From: Methylovorus menthalis
Lineage (GTDB): Bacteria; Pseudomonadota; Gammaproteobacteria; Burkholderiales; Methylophilaceae
Direction of reading: 5' to 3'
Length of the DNA: 64,000 nt
NCBI RefSeq assembly: GCF_020523625.1
Contig: NZ_JAJAQH010000006.1
Coordinates: forward strand, 1,302,001 to 1,366,000
The position numbers were made by a program, and so were the translations under genes. Shown here piece after piece: positions 38,633 to 46,446 of this stretch (the stretch's first letter is position 1; each line of letters starts with the position of its first letter). A model generated the notes under the pieces. That model was not told the DNA's origin, ran no database searches, and was given only the letters and a program-made list of their open reading frames with translations.

Positions 38633-40945
38633 TTAGAACTTGATTTCAGTCGTCAGGATCGCAATACGACGATTGCCGGGAACCACCAAGCCACCGTTAT
38701 CATACAAGGCATCATAATATTCCTTGTTGAAGAGATTCTTCACGTTCAGGCGGACATTCCAGCGCTTTTCTTCGTAGCTCACCATCGCATCCCAGCGGGT
38801 GTATCCGGGAATAGTGTTGGGCTGGAAATCACCATTAACAAACGGTCCAACGGCGTTGCTTGGCACGTAGCCATAACGTTCACCCTTGGCTTCGAAACCG
38901 CCACCCACGCGCCAATTGCCGAGGAAGCTATAGGTTGTCCACATATTGGCCGTCATGGGCGGGGTATTACGGGAACGCTCGCCTTCGAATCGCGGATCAG
39001 CATACGTCACGACGCCCGACACCGGATCGGTATTGTTGGCGACCTTGAGTATGCGTGAGTCCATAAACGCCACGCCGGCAAAAACTTCCCAGTTACTGGT
39101 AATACGGCCGGCAAGCTCAAACTCCAAGCCGTCAGTACGGCGCTTACGTGTCAAAATGGACGCTGATGACTCTAAGTCGGTATTACGCTCCCAGTCTTTG
39201 TCTGCCCGGTACAGCGCAGTACGGAATGCCAGGTCACCATCAAAAAACAGCCATTTTGCACCCAACTCCGTTGTTTTACTTTTTTCAGCAGGATAGGGGG
39301 TGGTCGTCAGTTGATAAAGGTCAGCAGTTGGGCTGAAAGAATCACTGTAACTGAGGTAGTAATGTGCCGTCGGGCTGGGTTGCCAGGATAGGCCCGTACG
39401 ATAGCTATTCTCACTGTATGTCAGATCAGAATCGAGATCTGCATAGGTTGCCGGATTAACCGTGGCAGCGTTTGTACGTGTTGTACGGAAATAGTCTGCG
39501 TCCATGCGATCTCGACGCACACCAAGCAACAGTTTCCAGTCAGGAACAAATTCGATCGAGTCCTGGATATAAACAGCCTGGCTATCACTCTTGAATTTAT
39601 TCAGGCCTTTATTGCCGGTCTGAACCACAGCACTGGAACGATAATAAGGATTGCCATTTGCATCGACCAGGCCCTGCAAGCTTTGGCGATAGGAATCTTC
39701 GTGCAAATATTCGACACCGAAGATGACTTCATGCTTCATTCCAGCGAGGTTTAACTCGGTAGAAAAATCAGACTGTACGGTAAACGTCTGATAATCCAAG
39801 GTGCGTGCGATATTGCCACCCACGCTGGCGTTCGCAGATGGGAGTGCCGGACTGAGACCGTTAGGCGGGGTTTTTACCCAATATGCGCGCTGATATGACC
39901 CTTGACGCACTTGAGTACGCCATTGTGTCTTTTCGTTAAATTTATGGGTAAAAATAGCCGTGGACACACGCGTGTCACTGTCGTCAAAGTTGGCGTTGGT
40001 TCCCCAGAAAGTTCCATAGTACTGGCTCACAGGTTTGCCATTGGCAAAACGGATACCAAAATCCGGGACATCACGGGTTTGGGTATAAACATGATTGAGG
40101 TAAAGCTCGTTATCCGTACCTATCCCCATGCCTAAACTGAGTGCAATTCCCTTACGATTCAATTCGGGTCTATCGCCAGCAGCCTTATTCTGGCGAGTAG
40201 CTTCCTCGGTACGATCCATGACATTTACGCGCAATGCCACCGTTTCACCCAGTGTCTTATTAAGATCAGCGGTGTATTGTTGGTAGCCATAATCGCCAAG
40301 ACTTGCTGAAACTTTATTAGCATCTTCCAGCTTAGCCATTTTGCTGACCTGATTGATCACACCACCTGCTTGCCCACGACCAAAAAGCATAGCTGCTGAG
40401 CCGCGCAACACATCGACCTGCTCAAGATTGAATGTCTCGCGGTTGTATTGCGCTGTATCGCGAATGCCATCCAGATAAATATCACCAAAGGTATAGAACC
40501 CACGCAGCATCATATTATCGCCAGCGCGACCACCCTCGCCTGCGTTAAAGGTCAAACCTGAAACGTTACGCAATGCTTCACGCAGAGAGCCGACCTGCTG
40601 ATCCGTCATCAGGCTACGCGTTACTGTCGTTATGGCTTGAGGGACATCTTGCGGATCCTGCAACACCTTGCCGACCCGAGTCTTGGTTGCTTGGTAACCA
40701 TCTGCTTTTTCTTTTTCCTTGGAGGCGTTGACAGCAACCTCTGGCAATACCTGCTGCTCTTCTGAAGATTTTTCTTTTGTTACTGGGGTATCAGAAGGAG
40801 AAGCGTCAGCTGCATAAGCACCAGTACTTAAAAACAAGGCAGCAACGATAGCGCCAACAGGGAAAATTTGAGACGCGGCACACGGCGATGCAGCGGTTTT
40901 AGTTTTAGCCAAGTGCGACAAGATCGGCTCTTTGAACGAACGCAT
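38633..40945 (-). CDS. TonB-dependent siderophore receptor, Fiu-like
   Basis: Outer-membrane receptor of 770 residues for ferric siderophores, probably of the catecholate type by its neighbour PiuC. It has a long N-terminal signal region (about 1-46, ending GAYAADA). A plug domain follows with LQDPQDVPQAITTVT and GRGQAGGVINQVSK. The barrel ends with ILTTEIKF, with the C-terminal phenylalanine needed for outer-membrane assembly. AGGAT lies ten bases before the ATG at 40945. A Fur box lies 75-93 bp upstream. It heads the transcript that continues into piuC, the PepSY genes and the cytochrome gene. Confidence 0.94.
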   Translation of the reverse strand: MRSFKEPILSHLAKTKTAASPCAASQIFPVGAIVAALFLSTGAYAADASPSDTPVTKEKSSEEQQVLPEVAVNASKEKEKADGYQATKTRVGKVLQDPQDVPQAITTVTRSLMTDQQVGSLREALRNVSGLTFNAGEGGRAGDNMMLRGFYTFGDIYLDGIRDTAQYNRETFNLEQVDVLRGSAAMLFGRGQAGGVINQVSKMAKLEDANKVSASLGDYGYQQYTADLNKTLGETVALRVNVMDRTEEATRQNKAAGDRPELNRKGIALSLGMGIGTDNELYLNHVYTQTRDVPDFGIRFANGKPVSQYYGTFWGTNANFDDSDTRVSTAIFTHKFNEKTQWRTQVRQGSYQRAYWVKTPPNGLSPALPSANASVGGNIARTLDYQTFTVQSDFSTELNLAGMKHEVIFGVEYLHEDSYRQSLQGLVDANGNPYYRSSAVVQTGNKGLNKFKSDSQAVYIQDSIEFVPDWKLLLGVRRDRMDADYFRTTRTNAATVNPATYADLDSDLTYSENSYRTGLSWQPSPTAHYYLSYSDSFSPTADLYQLTTTPYPAEKSKTTELGAKWLFFDGDLAFRTALYRADKDWERNTDLESSASILTRKRRTDGLEFELAGRITSNWEVFAGVAFMDSRILKVANNTDPVSGVVTYADPRFEGERSRNTPPMTANMWTTYSFLGNWRVGGGFEAKGERYGYVPSNAVGPFVNGDFQPNTIPGYTRWDAMVSYEEKRWNVRLNVKNLFNKEYYDALYDNGGLVVPGNRRIAILTTEIKF

Positions 40946-41265
40946 GGATTCAAATCCTAAAATATAGTTTTTTTATGGAAGGTCATCGCTGGCTTTAATA
41001 TCTTGGCTTGCAATTTATCGCTAATGATAACGATTACCATTTGTTAAATAAAGTAAAGAGTTTCACGTGTTGCAAAAAAACAACGGCGATTGCGCCCTGC
41101 CAGTGCTCTACATCACACCTCACGATAGAGAGACTTGTTGTCTAAACGCCACAAAAAGGGTGTCCTTTTCTGTCCTACAAAGACATAGGATAGAAGCCGA
41201 TAGGCGCCACATGGGCTTGCGCTTATGATGACTAGCACCAACACATACAAAAAAAGGGGAAGTGA
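40946..41265. other. Intergenic region before the Fiu-like receptor gene
   Basis: A 320 bp stretch without a credible gene. It holds the receptor's Fur box at 41020-41038. Between 41090 and 41220 it has several short symmetric or repeated pieces, for which no function can be named. The right end carries the ribosome-binding site (AGGGGAAG) of the small plus-strand gene. Confidence 0.6.
41020..41038. promoter_or_regulatory. Fur box before Fiu-like receptor gene
   Basis: GCTAATGATAACGATTACC matches the Fur consensus GATAATGATAATCATTATC at 15 of 19 positions, including the TAATGATAA core. It lies 75 bp upstream of the start codon, where it could cover a promoter. Confidence 0.72.
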
Positions 41266-41442
41266 ATGAGCAGCATCATCGGATTACTGATTTTGATCGC
41301 CGACATTTTTGCCATCATCAAGATTGCGCAAAGCTCGGCGGATACCGTCGCAAAAATACTGTGGATTCTTGGGGTGCTGGTATTCCCGGTACTAGGCCTG
41401 ATCGTATGGTATCTGGCTGGCCCTGGCGGCAAAAAAGTTTAA
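41266..41442 (+). CDS. Small membrane protein with PLDc_N domain
   Basis: A 58-residue protein with two membrane helices (about 4-19 and 30-50) separated by a short polar turn, ending GGKKV. The W-x-x-x-V-x-x-x-P-x-x-G-x-x-x-W/Y pattern in the second half is typical of the PLDc_N (phospholipase D N-terminal-like) family. That family is often a stand-alone small protein of unknown function. AGGGGAAGTGA precedes the ATG, a good ribosome-binding site. A terminator follows 22 bp after the stop. Confidence 0.75.
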   Translation: MSSIIGLLILIADIFAIIKIAQSSADTVAKILWILGVLVFPVLGLIVWYLAGPGGKKV

Positions 41443-41463
41443 AATCCCAACCTCATAAGCCAT

Positions 41464-41495
41464 AAAAAAACCGGAGAAATGTCTCTGGTTTTTTT
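41464..41495. terminator. Bidirectional terminator
   Basis: AACCGGAGA pairs with TCTCTGGTT (one G-U pair) around a short AATG loop, with A-runs before and T-runs after. It can end both the small plus-strand gene and the convergent TPR/dioxygenase gene. Confidence 0.8.
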
Positions 41496-41522
41496 ATGGC
41501 CAACCCGTATGGTGGCTATCGC

Positions 41523-43223
41523 TTACACAACGTATCTCAGTGAAACCACGCCAACCTCAAGGATGTCGGCAAACGTCATCGCCATCCATGCGACGGTCAT
41601 CGTGACCGCTGCGCCGACCTTGGCCATGCGAGGTTTTATATCAAATGCCACGCAAATGCGCTCTTCATTGGAATTAAACGGGATGGTGCGATGAAAGAGG
41701 GAAGACGGGAATAGCACGATATCGCCCACCTGCGGCGCGATCACTTTCACCGGAAAATCATCATGCTGGCGTGGATATTCATCACCATCAGTACTGAACT
41801 CGATGCTGCCGTCATTCTCACCCTGCTTGTCTTTGGGGATCGCCAGGTAAACACAGCCGCTGAGCCAACCGATCTCGTGGATGTGCGAGGTCAGATGCCC
41901 CCCTTTTTGCATTTTCACGTACCAGGAACTGGTGAACTCTATGTCGTCGGGGAATCCATCAATCAGTTCGCAATCCTGTCCGGCGTAGTGCGCGCGGAAT
42001 GCCTGCACTTGCTGTTTGATCAGCTGTGCCAGGGTTTTGAAAGAGGCCTCGGAACGTTTGAACAGATTACCCGCAGACTGTATGCCATGATGCAATCTGC
42101 CCTGCTTGCGCTCGGCAATTTCGGTGAGGGTAATATCTTTCAGCAGCGAACTAAGTAAACTGCTGTCCTGCTCGGCCAAAGGGGCAATGCGACTATGAAA
42201 CACATAATTCATAGGCTGGGGGCAAAACCGATAGGGATCGGGCACGCCAAAGTTGGTCGCGTAATGGGTAGACAAGGTTGCCAGAAAAGGCGAAGCATGG
42301 GTATCGCCCATGACCTGGGGCAAGCGCGCCTTGAATGCATCAAACTGCTCGGATTTATAAAGGCAGTAAAGGATGCGCTCTTGCCAATCGCCTAATTGCG
42401 AGCGTTCAAAATGCGGAATTGCCTGCGCGTATTCACGCGCAAGATAAAGGAATTCGGCGAGATTATAGTTGGCGGCAGGATGCGCAGCATCCAGCTGCAA
42501 AGCGTGCTGATAGGCTTTGACCGCATCATCCATATTGCCCTGATCTCGCAATGCTTCCCCCAGATTGTTCAAGGCATCTGCATAATCAGGCTGCATGCGT
42601 AGCGCAGCACGATATGCCGTCACCGCATCTTCCAGCTGCCCATGGTCGCGTAGCGCAGTAGCGAGATTAAAGTAGCCACGTGGGTCGGCATGGATTTCCA
42701 GCGCCTTGCGGTAGCTGGCAATGGCGTCTTCCATTTTGCCCTGCTTTTGCAGCACCGTACCCAGGTTGCCATGTGCCTCATAAAACGTGGGTTGCATGGC
42801 CGCGGCCTTGCGATAACTGGGAATGGCCTCTTCATAGCGCCCTAGGGTTTGCAAGGCAAAACCAAGATTGAAGTAAGCGACCGCCAGATCAGGCTTGAGC
42901 GAAATGGCTTTGCGATAAGAGGCGATGGCCTCATCTACACGGCCCAGATGCCCCAGCACCACGCCGAGGTTGAAGTGTATTTCAGCGATTTTGGGCTCAA
43001 GCGCAATCGCGTTTCGATAACTGGCCGCCGCATCAGCATACTTTTGCTGCGACTCCAACGCGATGCCTAGCACATTGTGCAGCATGAGCGTCTGCGGATA
43101 TTGGCGCAGCATGGCTCTTGCTGTCGCTTCCGCCTGCGGCATCTGCCCCGCATTCAAAAGCCCGATTAACGCATGCATCTCACTCTGTCCAGGCTGTCTC
43201 GCCTGTTGAAATCCGGTTTTCAT
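41523..43223 (-). CDS. TPR-repeat protein fused to a 2OG-Fe(II) oxygenase domain
   Basis: A 566-residue fusion. The first 300 residues hold about seven TPR units (repeating A-x-A-x-Y-R-x-A and F/Y-N-L-G patterns). A linker follows, and then a C-terminal domain like 2OG-FeII_Oxy_5 (Pfam PF13759). There H-x-H in LTSHIHEIGWLSG and the later histidine and arginine in LFHRTIPFNSNEER are the probable iron and 2-oxoglutarate ligands. Such enzymes may hydroxylate a protein held by the TPR part; the target is unknown. ATG at 43223 is chosen; an ATG ten codons upstream has no ribosome-binding site. The last 30 residues after FDIKP are hydrophobic and beyond the usual domain end. Confidence 0.85.
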   Translation of the reverse strand: MKTGFQQARQPGQSEMHALIGLLNAGQMPQAEATARAMLRQYPQTLMLHNVLGIALESQQKYADAAASYRNAIALEPKIAEIHFNLGVVLGHLGRVDEAIASYRKAISLKPDLAVAYFNLGFALQTLGRYEEAIPSYRKAAAMQPTFYEAHGNLGTVLQKQGKMEDAIASYRKALEIHADPRGYFNLATALRDHGQLEDAVTAYRAALRMQPDYADALNNLGEALRDQGNMDDAVKAYQHALQLDAAHPAANYNLAEFLYLAREYAQAIPHFERSQLGDWQERILYCLYKSEQFDAFKARLPQVMGDTHASPFLATLSTHYATNFGVPDPYRFCPQPMNYVFHSRIAPLAEQDSSLLSSLLKDITLTEIAERKQGRLHHGIQSAGNLFKRSEASFKTLAQLIKQQVQAFRAHYAGQDCELIDGFPDDIEFTSSWYVKMQKGGHLTSHIHEIGWLSGCVYLAIPKDKQGENDGSIEFSTDGDEYPRQHDDFPVKVIAPQVGDIVLFPSSLFHRTIPFNSNEERICVAFDIKPRMAKVGAAVTMTVAWMAMTFADILEVGVVSLRYVV

Positions 43224-43416
43224 TATCTCATTCCCTTGTACTTGCCACGTCATGCACTGGGTAAACCGTCCAAAGATTAGCGCAATGCTGTCGTTTAGTC
43301 TAGACAGTATAGTCTAGTCGGTACAAAGGGGATGACGCTAAGACAAGCCGCTTATTAAGCACGCTTGAAGAAATGATATTTCAAGGATTAAACGAGGCTG
43401 GCAACCACTGGAAAAA

Positions 43417-43719
43417 CTAGCGCCACATCACATTGCTATTGTTTTGTTGTGCGGATTCAAATAGCGCAATCAACGGCAATGCTCGCATCTTCAGACTAAC
43501 GCCAGCACTCTCGCCACTGTCATCCCCATCATCACTGCCAGCTATCACCTCGGTATCCGACTCACTGGCTTGCTTCAAGCGCTGCAAGGCGGCAGGTACA
43601 TCCCCAGCCAATATGGCACCGGGGACCGTGCCGCTGTGGCCTATGACACCCAAGAGTTGTTGGGCAACCTCGTTAAACATGCTGATATCACTATAACGAT
43701 CTGTCGAAAAAGTTATCAT
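43417..43719 (-). CDS. DUF1840 family protein
   Basis: A 100-residue soluble protein matching the DUF1840 pattern seen mainly in betaproteobacteria: an ITFSTDRYSDISMF start, then LLGVIGHSGTVPGAIL and an acidic Asp/Gly/Glu linker. The C-terminal RALPLIALFESAQQ completes the pattern. The function is unknown. It is a single gene between the TPR/dioxygenase gene and a hypothetical gene, all on the minus strand. Confidence 0.85.
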   Translation of the reverse strand: MITFSTDRYSDISMFNEVAQQLLGVIGHSGTVPGAILAGDVPAALQRLKQASESDTEVIAGSDDGDDSGESAGVSLKMRALPLIALFESAQQNNSNVMWR

Positions 43720-43819
43720 CCAGCTTTACCTTTTTAAAAATTTTTGTTTCTGCAGACCGGCAGCGAATGCGCCCCGCGGTCAGAATTATCGGTATCTTCT
43801 TTAGAATAGCCTGTCAGGC

Positions 43820-44221
43820 TTATAACGATGCAGCTGAAACCTTAGCATGTACGCGTTGCCTGGATGGCGCTGCCATTTGCGATCGGGTACTCAACACCAG
43901 CGCGCCCGCCACGGTTACCTCAACCGCAACCTTGGAAGCCACCGCCCGCGAACTCCATTGGCCCAGCACTTCCATCACATAGGCGCAAGGCGCCACGTCC
44001 AGATCGATCAATATGCATTTTTGTTTGGTTGCCGCTTCGGGGTAAATCCTCAACAACCGTGGATCAGTCGCCAAGCGCAGGTAGTGTGCCATCTTTCTTT
44101 GTACAGCAAACACATCCAGTTCATCGAGGCGCTTTTTCTCGTAAATACCCAGTCGAAAGACATTTTCGCAACTCATTACAAAATCAATGACATCCTCGCG
44201 CGCAATCCCGGACTTTGACAT
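43820..44221 (-). CDS. Hypothetical protein
   Basis: No family was recognised in this 133-residue product. It starts MSKSGIAREDVIDFVMSCEN, is soluble, and is mostly helical in its first half. Its end is Ser/Ala/Arg-rich and looks weakly constrained. The ATG at 44221 is chosen because GGGG lies six bases upstream; the frame is open to 44290. The coding character is plausible but not strong. Confidence 0.55.
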   Translation of the reverse strand: MSKSGIAREDVIDFVMSCENVFRLGIYEKKRLDELDVFAVQRKMAHYLRLATDPRLLRIYPEAATKQKCILIDLDVAPCAYVMEVLGQWSSRAVASKVAVEVTVAGALVLSTRSQMAAPSRQRVHAKVSAASL

Positions 44222-44483
44222 GCTAACCCCTAGTAAATGTGGATGAATCAGCCGACACATGGCGCGAGCCATTATCTGGACTGGTTGCATAGATTATTAC
44301 TTATGCACCCCTGGCTGAATAATCGGTCAAGCCCTGATTGTGTTGTCAGAAAGCACTGACACAAAAGCGCCCCGACAATAATTCCTACATGGAATTAAGC
44401 CATTAGCGGATGCTGATACTAGGGTCGGTAACGTAACGTGAAGATGCACCAAGCAATAATTACAAACAACCAAGGAGATCGTC

Positions 44484-44759
44484 ATGAAATTTATAGTGAG
44501 CACGTTGTGTAGCCTGATGCTGGTATTTACCAGCACGATATCTTTCGCAGAATCCACTCAAGGCAATTCCACCACCACACCACCGGAGCAAATGGAAAAG
44601 CCGCACAATTCCCAGCAAAACTCCAAGCAGCACTCGCCTGATGGAGCCACTACAGGCAGCGAAAATGATATCCAGAAGCTGAAAAAGAAATCTGAAACGG
44701 AAAGCAAAGCCAACAAGTCGCGCGACATGCAAAAAGAAAATACTGGCAGCAGCTATTAA
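44484..44759 (+). CDS. Small exported hydrophilic protein
   Basis: A 91-residue protein with a clear signal peptide (1-22, ending SFA before ESTQG) and a very polar, probably unfolded mature part rich in Ser, Gln, Lys and Glu. No family was recognised. AAGGAGATCGTC directly before the ATG is an excellent ribosome-binding site. A strong terminator follows 43 bp downstream, so it is an independent single-gene transcript. Confidence 0.75.
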   Translation: MKFIVSTLCSLMLVFTSTISFAESTQGNSTTTPPEQMEKPHNSQQNSKQHSPDGATTGSENDIQKLKKKSETESKANKSRDMQKENTGSSY

Positions 44760-44802
44760 TCACGCCACGTTGGCATGATTTTTTGCATGGATTCGTTTGA
44801 AT

Positions 44803-44832
44803 AAAAAAAGGCTCCACTTGGGAGCCTTTTTT
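44803..44832. terminator. Bidirectional terminator
   Basis: AAAAAAAGGCTCC and GGGAGCCTTTTTT form a hairpin with an ACTT loop. It ends the small exported-protein gene on plus and the PEP-CTERM gene on minus. Confidence 0.88.
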
Positions 44833-44852
44833 ATATATGGCATTCAGCCTGA

Positions 44853-45638
44853 TTAAGCTTGCTTTTTAGCCTTGCGACGAGCACTGAAGCCTACTGCTGC
44901 AATACCTGCCATCATCATGGCGTAGGTTTCTGGCTCTGGTACTGCCGAGATGCAATGCAGAACGTAGTCAGACTGGTTGTTGCATTTGCCGCTACCACAC
45001 AGACCCGTCACTGCAGTGAAAGACAGGCCGCTCACTTGCTTGTTGCCGAATGGATTGGCAATCGCCCACAGTGCGCCTTCGCCGTAGCTGGCTTCGCTGA
45101 TGTTGCTGACGGTGCCGCTAGTGCCAGACCAGACGGCTGTCTTGAGGCCGGTGGCGGTCAGGAAGTAATCAGCTTTAGTACCGTCCATGAAGGTGGCGGT
45201 GATCTTCGCGGTTTCATTCACATCGCCGTACTCAGGACCATCAAACAGCAGACCCAGAGTAATGTTGGTGATGATGATGTTCTTGGTGAACGATACATCG
45301 ATACGCTCGCCGATATCGATTTCGCCACCCGTCTTGCCAGAGATACCTACACCTGTGTAGCCGTCTTGTGTTTTCTTCTCGAACTTGCCGCCAACCGCTG
45401 TGAATGTCGCGTCGGTTTCAGGAATGAAGTCCTTGAAGGTTTGCGTGGTTTTGCCATCCTTGAAATCAGAACCAAAAATGCTGTTGTCAGGATCACAAAC
45501 AGCGCAACCATCGTGCGAAGTGCTGTACTTGCCATCGCGGTCATGGTTATCGCCCTTGCCATACTTGAAGCTGGTAGCAGATGCGTTCAGGCTGAATACC
45601 GCCAGAGCCACCATGACGCCGATTTTGAATTTATTCAT
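44853..45638 (-). CDS. PEP-CTERM sorting-domain protein
   Basis: Exported protein of 261 residues. The signal peptide (about 1-22) ends NASA, and the C-terminus has the sorting signal: VPEPETYAMMMAG motif, hydrophobic stretch and basic ARRKAKKQA tail. PEP-CTERM proteins are cut by an exosortase (EpsH/XrtA) and are linked to exopolysaccharide or surface display. No exosortase is in this window. The mature part begins with a Gly/Asp/His-rich region and has a CAVC pair near its start and CGSGKC further on. ATG at 45638 is chosen; the frame is open to 45704 but this part carries no signal features. A tandem palindrome lies 71-100 bp upstream. Confidence 0.88.
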   Translation of the reverse strand: MNKFKIGVMVALAVFSLNASATSFKYGKGDNHDRDGKYSTSHDGCAVCDPDNSIFGSDFKDGKTTQTFKDFIPETDATFTAVGGKFEKKTQDGYTGVGISGKTGGEIDIGERIDVSFTKNIIITNITLGLLFDGPEYGDVNETAKITATFMDGTKADYFLTATGLKTAVWSGTSGTVSNISEASYGEGALWAIANPFGNKQVSGLSFTAVTGLCGSGKCNNQSDYVLHCISAVPEPETYAMMMAGIAAVGFSARRKAKKQA

Positions 45639-45708
45639 GATTTTCGTTCCCCGTGTTGTTGAATGATTGTTGGAAGCCATTCTAGGGAACGAGCGATGCA
45701 GCAACCAT

Positions 45709-45738
45709 TGTACCGTGGTACACCTGTACTTCAGTACA
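45709..45738. promoter_or_regulatory. Tandem palindromic operator before the PEP-CTERM gene
   Basis: Two 14 bp palindromes of the form TGTAC(C/T)NN(G/A)GTACA lie at 45709-45722 and 45725-45738, two bases apart, so their centres are 16 bp apart. All twelve arm positions of each pair perfectly. Such spacing on nearly the same face suggests a dimeric regulator bound twice. The regulator is not known. Confidence 0.55.
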
Positions 45739-45789
45739 ATACAGCTCGGTTAGAGATACTCTTGGGCACGCCCGAAGGCGCGGTGCAGC

Positions 45790-46317
45790 CTACTTCGTAC
45801 CATCCAGTTTCAAGAGACGATCTTTGACGACTTGAGCGAGATTCGCCGCCGTGCGAATAGTGGTATTGCGATCCGTCCAGGAACTTTCCAGTTGCGAGGA
45901 TTTGGACATGAGAACTTTACGGGTTTTGATATCCACCAGCAGCAAGCGCGGGTAAACAAAGAGATACGTAGGCTTCAAGGCAACCCCTATCAGCAGATAG
46001 TCCGCCCCGCTCCCCTCCGCCAGCTGCGCTGCGTTCTCAACATTACTGTAAAGATAGGTGGCCGACTGGCTTGCCATGGCCGCCTTGATCGCCTCATTCG
46101 GCGCGATAAGCTCAATATCTTTCTCGGCAAGCTTCTGATGAAACGCCGACGATAAAAGCGCAATCCGCTCGAGCTCTTCCGGGGCATTCGGGATATCCGT
46201 CATATCATTCAACTGAAAATCCAGCGCCATGACCTTGGGGCGAGGCTCTGCGTGTACGCTGGTAACAAACAGGCTGATGCAAAAGCATACGCCGAGGACC
46301 ATCAAAAAACGCTTCAT
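45790..46317 (-). CDS. Periplasmic DUF2380/DUF3280-like protein
   Basis: Exported protein of 175 residues: signal peptide 1-23 (ending VHA), then an alpha/beta domain with MALDFQLNDMT, LAEGSGADYLLIGVALKP and LLLVDIKTRKVL. The pattern resembles the DUF2380/DUF3280 family of periplasmic proteins of unknown function that are frequent in methylotrophs and rhizobia. It is transcribed towards the PEP-CTERM gene, with 150 bp between them. Confidence 0.75.
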   Translation of the reverse strand: MKRFLMVLGVCFCISLFVTSVHAEPRPKVMALDFQLNDMTDIPNAPEELERIALLSSAFHQKLAEKDIELIAPNEAIKAAMASQSATYLYSNVENAAQLAEGSGADYLLIGVALKPTYLFVYPRLLLVDIKTRKVLMSKSSQLESSWTDRNTTIRTAANLAQVVKDRLLKLDGTK

Positions 46318-46446
46318 GTGGGAATACCTTAAGTAACTGCTATGGACATGCTGGGAGACTGCGGCTTGTCTGGTTACGACTGCACCGGAAGATATAGGTT
46401 GCGACTATTGGCTACAAAAGCCCCGCGGAAAGCGCCAGCAAAAGCA

